A stretch of DNA of 64,000 bases from an uncultured Collinsella sp. (lineage in GTDB: Bacteria > Actinomycetota > Coriobacteriia > Coriobacteriales > Coriobacteriaceae). Of this stretch, positions 26,174 through 34,107 are shown in pieces. The translations under genes and the position numbers were made by a program. The notes beneath the pieces were generated by a model. That model saw only the letters and a list, made by a program, of their open reading frames with translations. It ran no database searches and was not told the origin of the DNA. Numbering within the stretch: position 1 is the first letter of the stretch; each line of letters opens with the position of its first letter. The DNA is taken from positions 1 to 64,000 of the forward strand of contig UQLB01000006.1 in the NCBI GenBank assembly GCA_900541725.1, given 5' to 3'.

Positions 26174-26195
26174 AAGTGAAGGGAGCGTGATTGAC

Positions 26196-26549
26196 GTGGG
26201 TGCTGTTAGCGGCATGGCGCAAGTGAATGTTCGCGTGGATCGCCAGGTCAAGGACCGTGCCGAGGAGGCGTTGCGGCTCTCGGGCGGGTCGCTGCCCGAG
26301 CTCATCAAAAAGGTTGTGGCCAAGGTCGCGCAGGGCGGTGGCCAGTGCGAGGAAGTGCTCGCTGCCGTCGACGATCGGCGGCAAGCCATCGCGCCCGAGT
26401 CCCCGTTTGCCGCGTCGTGGGCGACCGCGGATCAGCTCTATGCGAACTTGGGTATCGCTGCGTCGCCCGGGTCCGCTGACCGCGATTGGGATACGGTCTA
26501 TGCGGAGGCCATGGACGAACGCTATCGCCAAAAGGGGATGATCCTGTGA
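26196..26549 (+). CDS. RelB/DinJ-like antitoxin
   Basis: A small protein of about 117 residues. Its N-terminus (MAQVNVRVDRQVKDRAEEAL) is the ribbon-helix-helix DNA-binding motif of RelB/DinJ antitoxins, followed by a helical toxin-binding tail. The gene overlaps the PIN-domain gene by 4 bases (GTGA). The start is uncertain: GTG at 26196 is 10 bases after GGGAG; GTG at 26187 is too close to it; ATG at 26214 gives the core motif only. Likely represses its own promoter through the GCTAGC sites. Confidence 0.78.
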   Translation: MGAVSGMAQVNVRVDRQVKDRAEEALRLSGGSLPELIKKVVAKVAQGGGQCEEVLAAVDDRRQAIAPESPFAASWATADQLYANLGIAASPGSADRDWDTVYAEAMDERYRQKGMIL

Positions 26550-27061
26550 ACGGGGAACCTCTCAAGATCATGGTAGATGCCAACGTGTGGGTCGATTCGT
26601 TTTGCGTCGATCATGTTGAGTCGCTTGCCGCGCGGGCTTTTATCGGACAGGCTGCGGAGTCGGGTGCGTCACTGTTCTTTCCCGTGCACATCGCCAAGGA
26701 CGTGCTGTACGTTGTCCAGCACGAATTAAAGCGCAGCGTTCTGGCCAACGGGGGAGCGCTCGACGAGGCGTCTGCCCGCGCAATTGGCGATGCGGCGTTG
26801 GCGTTTGTCCGCAACATGACCGAAAACGCCACAGCCGTGGGCGCAGATGCATCGGACCTTTGGCTGGCCGACAAATACTTAGCGCTCCATCGCGATTACG
26901 AGGACAACTTGGTGCTCGCCGCGTGCAGGCGCGCGCAGGTCGATTACTTGGTGACCAACGATCGCAAGCTGCTCGAACATGCCGATATTGCAGCAAAAAC
27001 GCCACGCCAAATGATGCCGATTCTGGCTTTGGCCGAACGTAGTGGGCGGGTATCCCACTAG
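26546..27061 (+). CDS. PIN-domain ribonuclease toxin
   Basis: A 171-residue PIN-fold protein. The N-terminal motif IMVDANVWVDSF has the first catalytic Asp (about residue 11). A further acidic cluster is in DASDLWLADKYLALH, and the final one is in EDNLVLAACRRAQVDYLVTND (conserved D/N-x-E-x-x-L pattern and ND near 145). PIN toxins cut RNA in the cytoplasm and are held by the partner antitoxin. The GTG start at 26546 overlaps the antitoxin stop and follows AAAAGGGGATG. Confidence 0.82.
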   Translation: MNGEPLKIMVDANVWVDSFCVDHVESLAARAFIGQAAESGASLFFPVHIAKDVLYVVQHELKRSVLANGGALDEASARAIGDAALAFVRNMTENATAVGADASDLWLADKYLALHRDYEDNLVLAACRRAQVDYLVTNDRKLLEHADIAAKTPRQMMPILALAERSGRVSH

Positions 27062-27074
27062 CGTCTGACTATCT

Positions 27075-27112
27075 GCGCACCCTTCGGAACGTCGACGCTC
27101 CGAAGGGTGCGC
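27075..27112. terminator. Bidirectional hairpin between the PIN toxin and a convergent gene
   Basis: GCGCACCCTTCGGA and TCCGAAGGGTGCGC form a 14-bp perfect stem in the 60 bases between two convergent stop codons. T-rich flanks are weak. Confidence 0.65.
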
Positions 27113-27121
27113 ATCCTCTAA

Positions 27122-27556
27122 TTACAAAAGTGCTGCCTTGATGATGGGGACTTCGGCGAGCTTCTCCGCTGCCTTCTCGTCGGAGTCATTCAGTGCGGCT
27201 AAGCTGCGGTAGACCCACTCGTTGACCTGGGTGTTCTTGACGCCTGCGGTCTGCATAAGGGCGCCTACCTCGCGGATTGCTGTGAACAGATCAGCTTTGG
27301 GACCCGCGAGTTCAACAAAGACATCGTGATGTGCTGCGACGCCGCGGTTCTCGCTTACGTGGTCGATAAAGCCCTCGACGGTCTCAAGCTGCTGGGCGAG
27401 AGCCGCATCATCGTCAGCGTCCAGCGCGACGAGTGCGTTCGATACCGTGAGGGCGGGATGTCCACAGGGGACAAAGCCTTCGATGACATCCATGGCTTCG
27501 GTAATGGTTGAGCCCAGGCCTGCGAGGGCATTGACGAGTTGCTGCTTGGTATCCAT
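27122..27556 (-). CDS. Hypothetical helical protein
   Basis: A 144-residue soluble, acidic protein of unknown function. No known motif is recognised. The sequence is alanine-rich and predicted largely helical (AALAQQLETVEGFIDHVSEN; DSDEKAAEKLAEVPIIKAALL). There is a short GFVPCGHPAL stretch with one cysteine and one histidine. AAAGGA lies before the ATG. Codon use is typical of the window, which supports a real gene. It is convergent with the PIN toxin and divergent from ssrA. Confidence 0.75.
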   Translation of the reverse strand: MDTKQQLVNALAGLGSTITEAMDVIEGFVPCGHPALTVSNALVALDADDDAALAQQLETVEGFIDHVSENRGVAAHHDVFVELAGPKADLFTAIREVGALMQTAGVKNTQVNEWVYRSLAALNDSDEKAAEKLAEVPIIKAALL

Positions 27557-27795
27557 AACGGTCCTTTCGGCGGGTCAATTTTGCTTGGCGAAAATATACG
27601 TGACGCGTTCGGTAGCAAAAGTGCGAAGTATGGTGCACATTGAGGTCTTCACAGCTCGTGCATAGAACAGCTGTCCGCTTTCAGAACGTGGTAAGATAAC
27701 ACTCCACAAGCGGGGCTCGCCCCGTATGTTCTTTGAAAAGTCGACGGGTGTTGGGTGCTTGCAGGCCCGATGCCATCCAGACTTTCCCGACATTT

Positions 27796-28159
27796 GGGGG
27801 CGACTGGTTTCGACACGATAGGTCTGAGAGAGGAAGCAAGCCGAGGTCTCCTCGCCTCGTTAAACAGGGGTACCGTCAAATTGAATTGACAACAACTCTT
27901 CTTTTGAGCCTATGGCTCTCGCTGCTTAATTTATAGCGGCGCGTCAACCCGGTGATTTCCCCGACACCGGCGCGACGTCATTTTAGGGGAATGCTCCTGC
28001 GCACGTAATCGGTATGGCGCGGGCTAAGACCGAACCGGTTGGGATGCCGCGAGCGTGTCGCTGCGCGCAAAGCGTCCGAGACCAAACCAGCGACTGAGCT
28101 TGGAGATGCCAATCAGGGGGCTTTCGTGGACCGGAGTTCGATTCTCCGCGCCTCCACCA
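27796..28159 (+). ncRNA. ssrA: Transfer-messenger RNA (tmRNA)
   Basis: It begins with GGGGGCGACTGGTTTCGACA and ends with a tRNA-like half (GGAGTTCGATTCTCCGCGCC) and an encoded CCA. The first seven bases pair with CGCCTCC at 28149-28155. An internal reading frame ends at a TAA at 27927-27929 and encodes DNNSSFEPMALAA (27888-27926), with the typical ALAA degradation tail; the exact resume codon is not certain. It rescues stalled ribosomes together with SmpB. Confidence 0.97.
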
Positions 28160-28169
28160 ACAGTTACAG

Positions 28170-28201
28170 GCAGGTAGAGAAGTGTCTCTACCTGCTTTTT
28201 T
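28170..28201 (+). terminator. Terminator of ssrA
   Basis: GCAGGTAGAGA-AGTG-TCTCTACCTGC is an 11-bp perfect stem followed by six T, ten bases past the tmRNA 3' end. Confidence 0.93.
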
Positions 28202-28214
28202 ATTACATATAGAT

Positions 28215-28477
28215 ACCGCGGAGAATCGAACTCTATGCAGGGCGCGGACGTAAAGAAAACGCGTCAGCGTTTTTAGCCCGCGGGCGAGGACGCCGGCAGG
28301 CGGCCGAAGCCGGTGCGTATTTGCGAAGCAAATACGCGGATTCTCCGCGCAAACTTTCGGCTCAAAACGGATGCGATGTTTATCGAATTTCAGCTGGCCT
28401 TGCCTCGCATCAGCGAATCCCCGCACCGCGGAGAATCGAACTCTGTGCAGGGCGCGTGCGTAAAGAAAACGCCTCAG
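28215..28477. repeat. Repeats echoing the tmRNA 3' end
   Basis: Two 53-base direct repeats at 28215-28267 and 28425-28477, 210 bases apart and about 90% identical. Each contains CGCGGAGAATCGAACTC, the exact reverse complement of tmRNA bases 28134-28150. Between them, GATTCTCCGCG (28338-28348) repeats the tmRNA end in direct orientation after a perfect hairpin GCGTATTTGC-GAA-GCAAATACGC (28315-28337). No gene is visible. Confidence 0.7.
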
Positions 28478-28484
28478 TGACGCA

Positions 28485-28635
28485 GAGTGGGGCGCGCTTT
28501 CCCAATGGCGGCCCAGGCGGAAAGTTCATCCCGGAATCCGCGCTCAGAACGGGACGCGCTTTCCCAGCGGCGGTCCAAGCGGAAAGCGCATCCCGGAATC
28601 TCGCCTCAAACTGGGACACACTTTCCGCTTCACCT
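28485..28635. repeat. Imperfect tandem repeats of 62 bp
   Basis: Two and a part units begin near 28489, 28551 and 28613. The shared text is GGGACGCGCTTTCCCAGCGG, then a CCAAGCGGAAAG-type segment, then CATCCCGGAATC. Within a unit, CTTTCC and GGAAAG are complementary, so each unit can form a hairpin. No coding function is apparent; the stretch ends about 50 bases before the lipase ribosome-binding site. Confidence 0.65.
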
Positions 28636-28713
28636 GCCGCCTTGAAAAACCTGCGCGCTCGCCATCCCAAAACTGGGTAGAAGAAAGCCAAAACGCAATC
28701 GCAGGAGGTCAAC

Positions 28714-29592
28714 ATGACTGCAGAAGATAAGGCAAAGAACGCTGGCAAGGTCGCGCTCGTTTTGGAGGGCGGCAGCTTCCGCGGGCAATTTACCGCAGGC
28801 GTGCTCGACGTCCTCATGGAGGCCGGCGTCGAGATTCCGGCGGTATATGGCGTATCGGCCGGCGCCCTCAACGGCGTGAACTACAAGTCGCACCAGATCG
28901 GCCGTGCCAACCGCATCAACCTGGCTTTCTGCAATGACAATCGCTTCATGGGCGCCGCATCGTTTGCGTCCACGGGTTCCATCGTGGGTTACGACTTTAT
29001 CTTCAACGATGTCCAGGACCGCCTGGATCCCTTTGACAACGAGACGTTCGACGCGAGCCCCATCGAGATGTACGCCGTCGCGACGGACATGCTCTTTGGA
29101 ACCGCCACGTACCTCCCGGTTAAAAGCGCAGTGCTCGACCTCGACGCCGTGCGTGCCTCGACCTCGCTGCCGCTGGTGACGCCGCCGGTCGAGATTGACG
29201 GGCACAAATACGTCGACGGCGGCGTAGCCGATTCGATCCCCATCGAGCACGTGCTGGAGGAGGCGGGCTTCGACCGCGCGGTTGTCATTGTCACGCAGGA
29301 CCGCTCGTATGAGAAAAAGCCCTACGAGTTTTTGCCGGCCGCGCGTGCGCGTTATGCCGACTACCCCTATCTGCTCGAGGCTATCGAGACGCGCCACGAC
29401 CGTTACAACATCCAGCGCATGCACCTGTGGAAGTATGAGCGCGAGGGCCGCGCGTTGGTCGTCGCTCCGCAAAAGCCGGTCGAGGTCGGCCATGTCGAGC
29501 ACGATTCGGCAAAGCTTTTGGACCTGTATATCCAGGGCCGTCAGGAGGCAAAGCGCCTGCTCGCGGAAATCCAAGAGTTCGTTGAGCGCTAG
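28714..29592 (+). CDS. Patatin-like phospholipase
   Basis: A 292-residue patatin-family serine hydrolase. The oxyanion-hole region is LEGGSFRGQFTAGVLD (about residues 15-30), the nucleophile elbow is GVSAGAL (about 46-52), and the catalytic aspartate is in VDGGVADSIP (about 168-171), giving the Ser-Asp dyad. Bacterial relatives (RssA/YlbK type) deacylate lipids or act on unknown esters in the cytoplasm. AGGAGG precedes the ATG. It stands between the ssrA repeats and the L13 promoter with no clear operon. Confidence 0.92.
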   Translation: MTAEDKAKNAGKVALVLEGGSFRGQFTAGVLDVLMEAGVEIPAVYGVSAGALNGVNYKSHQIGRANRINLAFCNDNRFMGAASFASTGSIVGYDFIFNDVQDRLDPFDNETFDASPIEMYAVATDMLFGTATYLPVKSAVLDLDAVRASTSLPLVTPPVEIDGHKYVDGGVADSIPIEHVLEEAGFDRAVVIVTQDRSYEKKPYEFLPAARARYADYPYLLEAIETRHDRYNIQRMHLWKYEREGRALVVAPQKPVEVGHVEHDSAKLLDLYIQGRQEAKRLLAEIQEFVER

Positions 29593-29693
29593 CGATAGCG
29601 AACCCTCAAAAAAATGACAACAGCTAAAGAGCTGGAAAAATCACGGCTCGTGGATGACATGTGCAGAAACTCTGGTCGGAGCCAAAATACCTG

Positions 29694-29721
29694 TTGACTC
29701 GTACGGCGAGCGGGGTAATAT
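29694..29721 (+). promoter_or_regulatory. Promoter of rplM-rpsI
   Basis: TTGACT (29694), a 16-base spacer and TAATAT (29716-29721), about 65 bases before the rplM start. Confidence 0.6.
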
Positions 29722-29787
29722 GGACGGGTTACTTGCAGAGCCCCGTGAATCTCTGTAACAACACGTACTGTACATGGAGGAGTCTAA

Positions 29788-30231
29788 GTGATTTCGAAAT
29801 CGACTCACTACGCCAAGCAGGGCGAGGTCCAGCGCAACTGGGTTCTCGTCGACGCCGATGGTGCTGTCCTGGGCCGTCTTGCCACCCAGATCGCAATGAT
29901 CCTGCGCGGTAAGAACAAGCCCCAGTTCACGCCCAACAGCGACTGCGGCGACTTCGTTGTCGTCATCAACGCCGATAAGGTCCAGCTTACCGGTAACAAG
30001 GCCGACACGAAGACCTATTATCGCCACAGCGGCTACAACGGCGGCCTCAAGGCTGAGAGCTTCCGCCAGGCTATGGAGAAGCACCCGGAGAAGGTCATCG
30101 AGCGCGCCGTTCGCGGTATGCTGCCCAAGACCACCCTCGGCCGTGCCCAGATGACCAAGCTTAAGGTCTACGCTGGTGCCGAGCATCCGCATGCTGCCCA
30201 GAACCCCACGAAGATTGAGCTGGAGGCTTAA
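29788..30231 (+). CDS. rplM: Ribosomal protein L13 (uL13)
   Basis: A 147-residue 50S subunit protein with the family blocks WVLVDADGAVLGRLATQIA, LRGKNKPQFTP and YRHSGYNGGLK, and the conserved RAVRGMLPK. It binds 23S rRNA early in assembly. The GTG start at 29788 follows GGAGGAG. Two bases separate it from rpsI, the usual rplM-rpsI operon. Confidence 0.98.
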   Translation: MISKSTHYAKQGEVQRNWVLVDADGAVLGRLATQIAMILRGKNKPQFTPNSDCGDFVVVINADKVQLTGNKADTKTYYRHSGYNGGLKAESFRQAMEKHPEKVIERAVRGMLPKTTLGRAQMTKLKVYAGAEHPHAAQNPTKIELEA

Positions 30232-30233
30232 AG

Positions 30234-30629
<396 letters not shown>

Positions 30630-30660
30630 GGTTTTATCTCCTTACGAGATACAATGTACA

Positions 30661-30704
30661 AGCGGGGCCTGCCGATTGCTCGGCGGGTCCCGCTTTTCTT
30701 TTTC
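30661..30704 (+). terminator. Terminator of rplM-rpsI
   Basis: AAGCGGGGCCTGCCGA-TTGC-TCGGCGGGTCCCGCTT stem followed by TTCTTTTT. Confidence 0.9.
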
Positions 30705-30752
30705 GACTAGGGTGGGCGACTGCGTTTTGCCCACTTGGGAAGGAGCGATCCT

Positions 30753-32090
30753 ATGCCCCAGAACATCTTCGGCACCGATGGCGTCCGTGGTGTCGCCAAC
30801 GCCGACCTCTCGTGCGACCTCGCATTTCGCCTGGGCCGCGCGGCGACCAAGTTCCTTGGCCCGGATATCTGCATCGGCCGCGATACGCGTCTTTCGGGCA
30901 CCATGCTCGAGAGTGCTCTGACCGCCGGCATTATGGCCGAGGGCGGCCGCCCGCACTGCTGCGGCGTTATCCCTACGCCGGCCGTGGCGTTGCTCACCGT
31001 TCAAAACGAGCTTGACGGCGGTATCGTCATCTCCGCTTCGCACAATCCGCCGGAGTTCAACGGCATCAAGTTCTTTAGCCGCAAGGGCATGAAGCTTCCC
31101 GATGCTGTCGAGGAAGAGATCAGCGCCTGGGTCATGTCCGAGGAGGCCATGGCTGCCGACACGCTGCCGACCGGCGCCGGTGTGGGTCACATCATCAAGA
31201 TGAAGGACGCCCGCAAGGCCTATGTCGATCATGCCATCAGCACGCTCGACGGCCTTAAGCTCGACGGACTGGTTGTTGCCGTCGACTGTGGCCACGGCGC
31301 TTCCTGCCAGACTACGCCCGCCGCGCTGCAGCGCCTGGGTGCCACGGTCCATGCCATCAACACCGATTATTGCGGCACCGACATCAATGTCGAGTGCGGC
31401 TCCACTCACCTTGAGCCCCTGCGCGAGCTCGTGCTGCGCACCCACGCCGATATCGGTCTGGCCCACGACGGCGACGCCGACCGCGTGCTGTTCGTGGACA
31501 GCGAGGGCAACGAGATCGACGGTGACTACATCTTGGCTATCTGCGGTTCTGACCTTGCCGCTCGTGGCAAGCTCGCCAACTCCGAGATCGTCTCGACCGT
31601 CATGTGCAACCTGGGCTTCTCCATCGCTATGAAGGAGCAGGGCTTCGAGATGGTTCAGACCGCCGTGGGCGATCGCTACGTTCTGGAGCGTATGCTTGCG
31701 GACGGCGCCGTCATCGGCGGCGAACAATCCGGCCACATCATCTTCCTGGAGCACAACACCACCGGTGACGGCCTGGTGACGGCTCTGCAGCTGCTGGCCG
31801 TGCTCAAGCGCACCGGTCGTACCCTCACCGATCTTGCCGGCATCATGAAGAAGTACCCGCAGGTACTCGTCAACGTGCATTCGGACAACAAGGCTGGTCT
31901 GGACGATTGCCAGCCCATTTGGGACGCCGTCGCTGCTGCCGAGAAGGAGCTTGACGGCCGCGGCCGCATTCTGGTGCGCCCGAGCGGTACTGAGCCGCTG
32001 GTTCGCGTTATGGCCGAGGCGGAGACGCACGAGCTGACCCAGCGTGTTGTCGACGACATCGTCGAGGTTGTCAAGCGCGAACTTCCCTAA
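30753..32090 (+). CDS. glmM: Phosphoglucosamine mutase
   Basis: A 445-residue alpha-D-phosphohexomutase that interconverts glucosamine-6-phosphate and glucosamine-1-phosphate for UDP-GlcNAc and peptidoglycan synthesis. It opens with FGTDGVRGVAN. The phosphoserine loop is ISASHNPPEFNG (about residues 96-107), the Mg2+ loop is DGDADRVLFVD (about 240), the sugar loop is GGEQSGHIIF, and the phosphate loop is RPSGTEPLVRVM. The start at 30753 follows GGAAGGAG; an upstream in-frame TTG overlaps that site. Metabolically linked to nagB downstream. Confidence 0.97.
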   Translation: MPQNIFGTDGVRGVANADLSCDLAFRLGRAATKFLGPDICIGRDTRLSGTMLESALTAGIMAEGGRPHCCGVIPTPAVALLTVQNELDGGIVISASHNPPEFNGIKFFSRKGMKLPDAVEEEISAWVMSEEAMAADTLPTGAGVGHIIKMKDARKAYVDHAISTLDGLKLDGLVVAVDCGHGASCQTTPAALQRLGATVHAINTDYCGTDINVECGSTHLEPLRELVLRTHADIGLAHDGDADRVLFVDSEGNEIDGDYILAICGSDLAARGKLANSEIVSTVMCNLGFSIAMKEQGFEMVQTAVGDRYVLERMLADGAVIGGEQSGHIIFLEHNTTGDGLVTALQLLAVLKRTGRTLTDLAGIMKKYPQVLVNVHSDNKAGLDDCQPIWDAVAAAEKELDGRGRILVRPSGTEPLVRVMAEAETHELTQRVVDDIVEVVKRELP

Positions 32091-32161
32091 TGGTCAAAAA
32101 CGGGTGCCAAGTGGTAAACTGTTAAAGCTATTTTGGTTGATTGGTATGTCCGAGGGGGATC

Positions 32162-32659
32162 ATGTTCACTAAAGTCCTAAGGTCTTTTGGTATGCGTGGT
32201 CGAGTCCTTACGCTGGATGCTCCCATCTCGGGCGACGTCATTCCGTTGTCCGAGGTCAATGACCAGACATTTGCCACCGGCCTGTTGGGCCAGGGCGTGG
32301 CGATTCAGCCTACGGGTACGCGCGTGATTGCGCCGGCTGACGCGAAGGTCGAGGCTATTTTTCCCACGGGACACGCCGTTGCGCTTAACACGGTCGATGG
32401 CTTGGACGTGCTCATCCACGTTGGCTTGGACACTGTTCAGCTCGAGGGCAAGCACTTTACCGTGCATGCACAGGTGGGCGATGTCGTCCATAAGGGCGAT
32501 GTACTCATTGAGTTCGATCGCGAGGCAATTGCTGCCGAGGGCTATGATGTGACGGTTCCCATCTTAGTGTGCAACTCCGTTGAGTTCTCGAGTATCAAGG
32601 GCTCCGTTGGCGTGCATGTCGAAGAGATGGACCAGCTCATCGTTGCTCGCGAGCGCTAG
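32162..32659 (+). CDS. crr: PTS glucose-type EIIA domain protein
   Basis: A 165-residue single-domain EIIA of the glucose family. The phosphoacceptor His is in LIHVGLDTVQLEG (about residue 83); a second conserved His is in FPTGHAVAL (about 68). It accepts phosphate from HPr and passes it to an EIIB domain for sugar uptake, and may regulate other transporters. No EIIBC gene lies in the window, so it may serve several permeases. GAGGGGGA precedes the ATG. Placed between glmM and nagB, it may serve amino-sugar uptake. Confidence 0.92.
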   Translation: MFTKVLRSFGMRGRVLTLDAPISGDVIPLSEVNDQTFATGLLGQGVAIQPTGTRVIAPADAKVEAIFPTGHAVALNTVDGLDVLIHVGLDTVQLEGKHFTVHAQVGDVVHKGDVLIEFDREAIAAEGYDVTVPILVCNSVEFSSIKGSVGVHVEEMDQLIVARER

Positions 32660-32689
32660 CAAGTGCACGTGGCCATTAGCCTACAATTC

Positions 32690-32930
32690 AAACACGTTTA
32701 CGGAGGGCGCCCTTGAAAGAGGACGCCCTCCGTGGCAAGATGGGATTTGTCCGAAGCTAAAAGGCTTCGGGTCACCGTGGACGGGCAGGGGCCTCGACGC
32801 GGCTAGACACGAGACACATACATTACGCGACCTCGCCCTGGTGGCCGCACACGTTGGTTGCGGCCGACGCGGGCCGCGGGCAAGTGCTTGTAAGGGAGCC
32901 TTGCCTCTCTTGTACGAGAAAGGACGCGTA
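32690..32930 (+). promoter_or_regulatory. Structured leader of nagB
   Basis: A 240-base gene-free leader with three stable hairpins: ACGGAGGGCG...CGCCCTCCGT (32700-32733), CCGAAGC-TAAAAG-GCTTCGG (32751-32770) and GGCCGCA...TGCGGCC (32843-32865). The first lacks a T-run and is a poor terminator for the EIIA gene. I do not recognise a known riboswitch class. The spacing suggests a folded 5' untranslated region or a small RNA. Confidence 0.4.
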
Positions 32931-33659
32931 ATGAAGATCATTAAAGCTAAAGACTACGAGGATATGAGCCGCAAGGCCGCTAATATCATCTCGGCGCAGG
33001 TTATCCTCAAGCCCGACTGTGTGCTGGGCCTTGCCACCGGCTCCACCCCGATCGGTGCCTACAAGCAGCTCGCTGCTTGGTACGCGAAGGGCGACGTCGA
33101 CTTTGCCGAGGTTAGCACCTACAACCTGGACGAGTATCGCGGCCTTTCGCACGACGATCCCCAGAGCTATCACTACTTCATGCGTGAGAACTTCTTCGAT
33201 CACATCAACATCGACCTGAACAACACGCATGTGCCCGATGGCTCCAACCCCGACGCCGCCGCTGCCTGCTCTGAGTACGACAAGATCGTTGCCGACGCCG
33301 GTTACCCGGATCTGCAGCTGCTCGGCATTGGCAACAACGGCCACATCGGCTTCAACGAGCCCGATGACCACTTCTCCAAGGGTACGCACTGCGTCGACCT
33401 CACCGAGAGCACCATTCAGGCCAACAGCCGCCTGTTCGACAGCATCGACGATGTTCCCCGTCAGGCCTACACCATGGGTACCCAGACCATCATGTATGCC
33501 CGCATGATCCTGGTCGTCGCCAACGGCGAGGCCAAGGCTCAGGCCGTGCATGACATGTGCTATGGCCCGGTTACGCCCGAGTGCCCGGCTTCGATCCTGC
33601 AGCTGCACACCAACTGCGTTGTCGTTGCCGACGAGGCCGCCCTTTCGCTCTGCGAGTAG
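32931..33659 (+). CDS. nagB: Glucosamine-6-phosphate deaminase
   Basis: A 242-residue enzyme that converts glucosamine-6-phosphate to fructose-6-phosphate and ammonia, the entry of amino sugars into glycolysis. It shows LGLATGSTPIGAY (substrate phosphate loop, about residues 34-46), the catalytic Asp region YNLDEYRGL, and GIGNNGHIGFNEP with the catalytic His. The start at 32931 follows GAAAGGACG; an open frame upstream is the leader, not coding. It opposes glmM, and EIIA in between may link flux to sugar supply. A terminator follows. Confidence 0.97.
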   Translation: MKIIKAKDYEDMSRKAANIISAQVILKPDCVLGLATGSTPIGAYKQLAAWYAKGDVDFAEVSTYNLDEYRGLSHDDPQSYHYFMRENFFDHINIDLNNTHVPDGSNPDAAAACSEYDKIVADAGYPDLQLLGIGNNGHIGFNEPDDHFSKGTHCVDLTESTIQANSRLFDSIDDVPRQAYTMGTQTIMYARMILVVANGEAKAQAVHDMCYGPVTPECPASILQLHTNCVVVADEAALSLCE

Positions 33660-33691
33660 CGCGAATCCTGCACCTCGACATAGCCTTGCCT

Positions 33692-33719
33692 AAGGCCTCC
33701 GCTTTGCGGGGGCCTTTTT
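33692..33719 (+). terminator. Terminator of nagB
   Basis: AAGGCCTCCGC-TTT-GCGGGGGCCTT followed by TTT, 33 bases after the stop codon. Confidence 0.9.
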
Positions 33720-34107
33720 GCTATCCCTTTCCGCCCGCTTGACCAAAATCTTGGCGCAAGCTTGACGAATGCCGGATGCCCAACAGCTTGATTCATTCCA
33801 TACCAGATTCTATGCAAAAATGCCACTAGAAGGTCGTAGACGGTAGCGGGTGCTAGGCGAGTTGAATGACATGGCTGAACCTTGTTCATCTGCGTTACAC
33901 TGCCGCTTAGATGGGACAAGCTGACAAGCTCATTTACCTGCTTAAAGACCGATTAGTCGGGGGATTAATAACAATCGGCCCTCGCTGTACAAAAACTTGC
34001 CGCTTGCGTACCAAAAGACAACCTAAAACACAAGGTCGCTCTATTCATAGCGCGGCTTGTATGGTCTTGCGGCTACAGTGTCCATACGGTCGAGTTGAGG
34101 AGCGGGC
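33720..34107 (+). other. Gene-free region before the large regulator
   Basis: About 390 bases, more AT-rich than its surroundings. No convincing gene, repeat or strong promoter is seen. A direct repeat GACAAGCT occurs twice near 33916-33933. The ribosome-binding site GAGGAG for the next gene is at its end. It probably holds the promoter and operator of that gene. Confidence 0.4.

Noticed and set aside
28215..28635. Possible CRISPR array from the repeats after ssrA
   Set aside because: Only two copies 210 bases apart plus a 62-bp tandem repeat without spacers; no cas genes.
32580..32930. N-terminal extension of nagB by 117 codons
   Set aside because: NagB length and the GAAAGGACG site fit the start at 32931; the upstream sequence is structured and non-coding.
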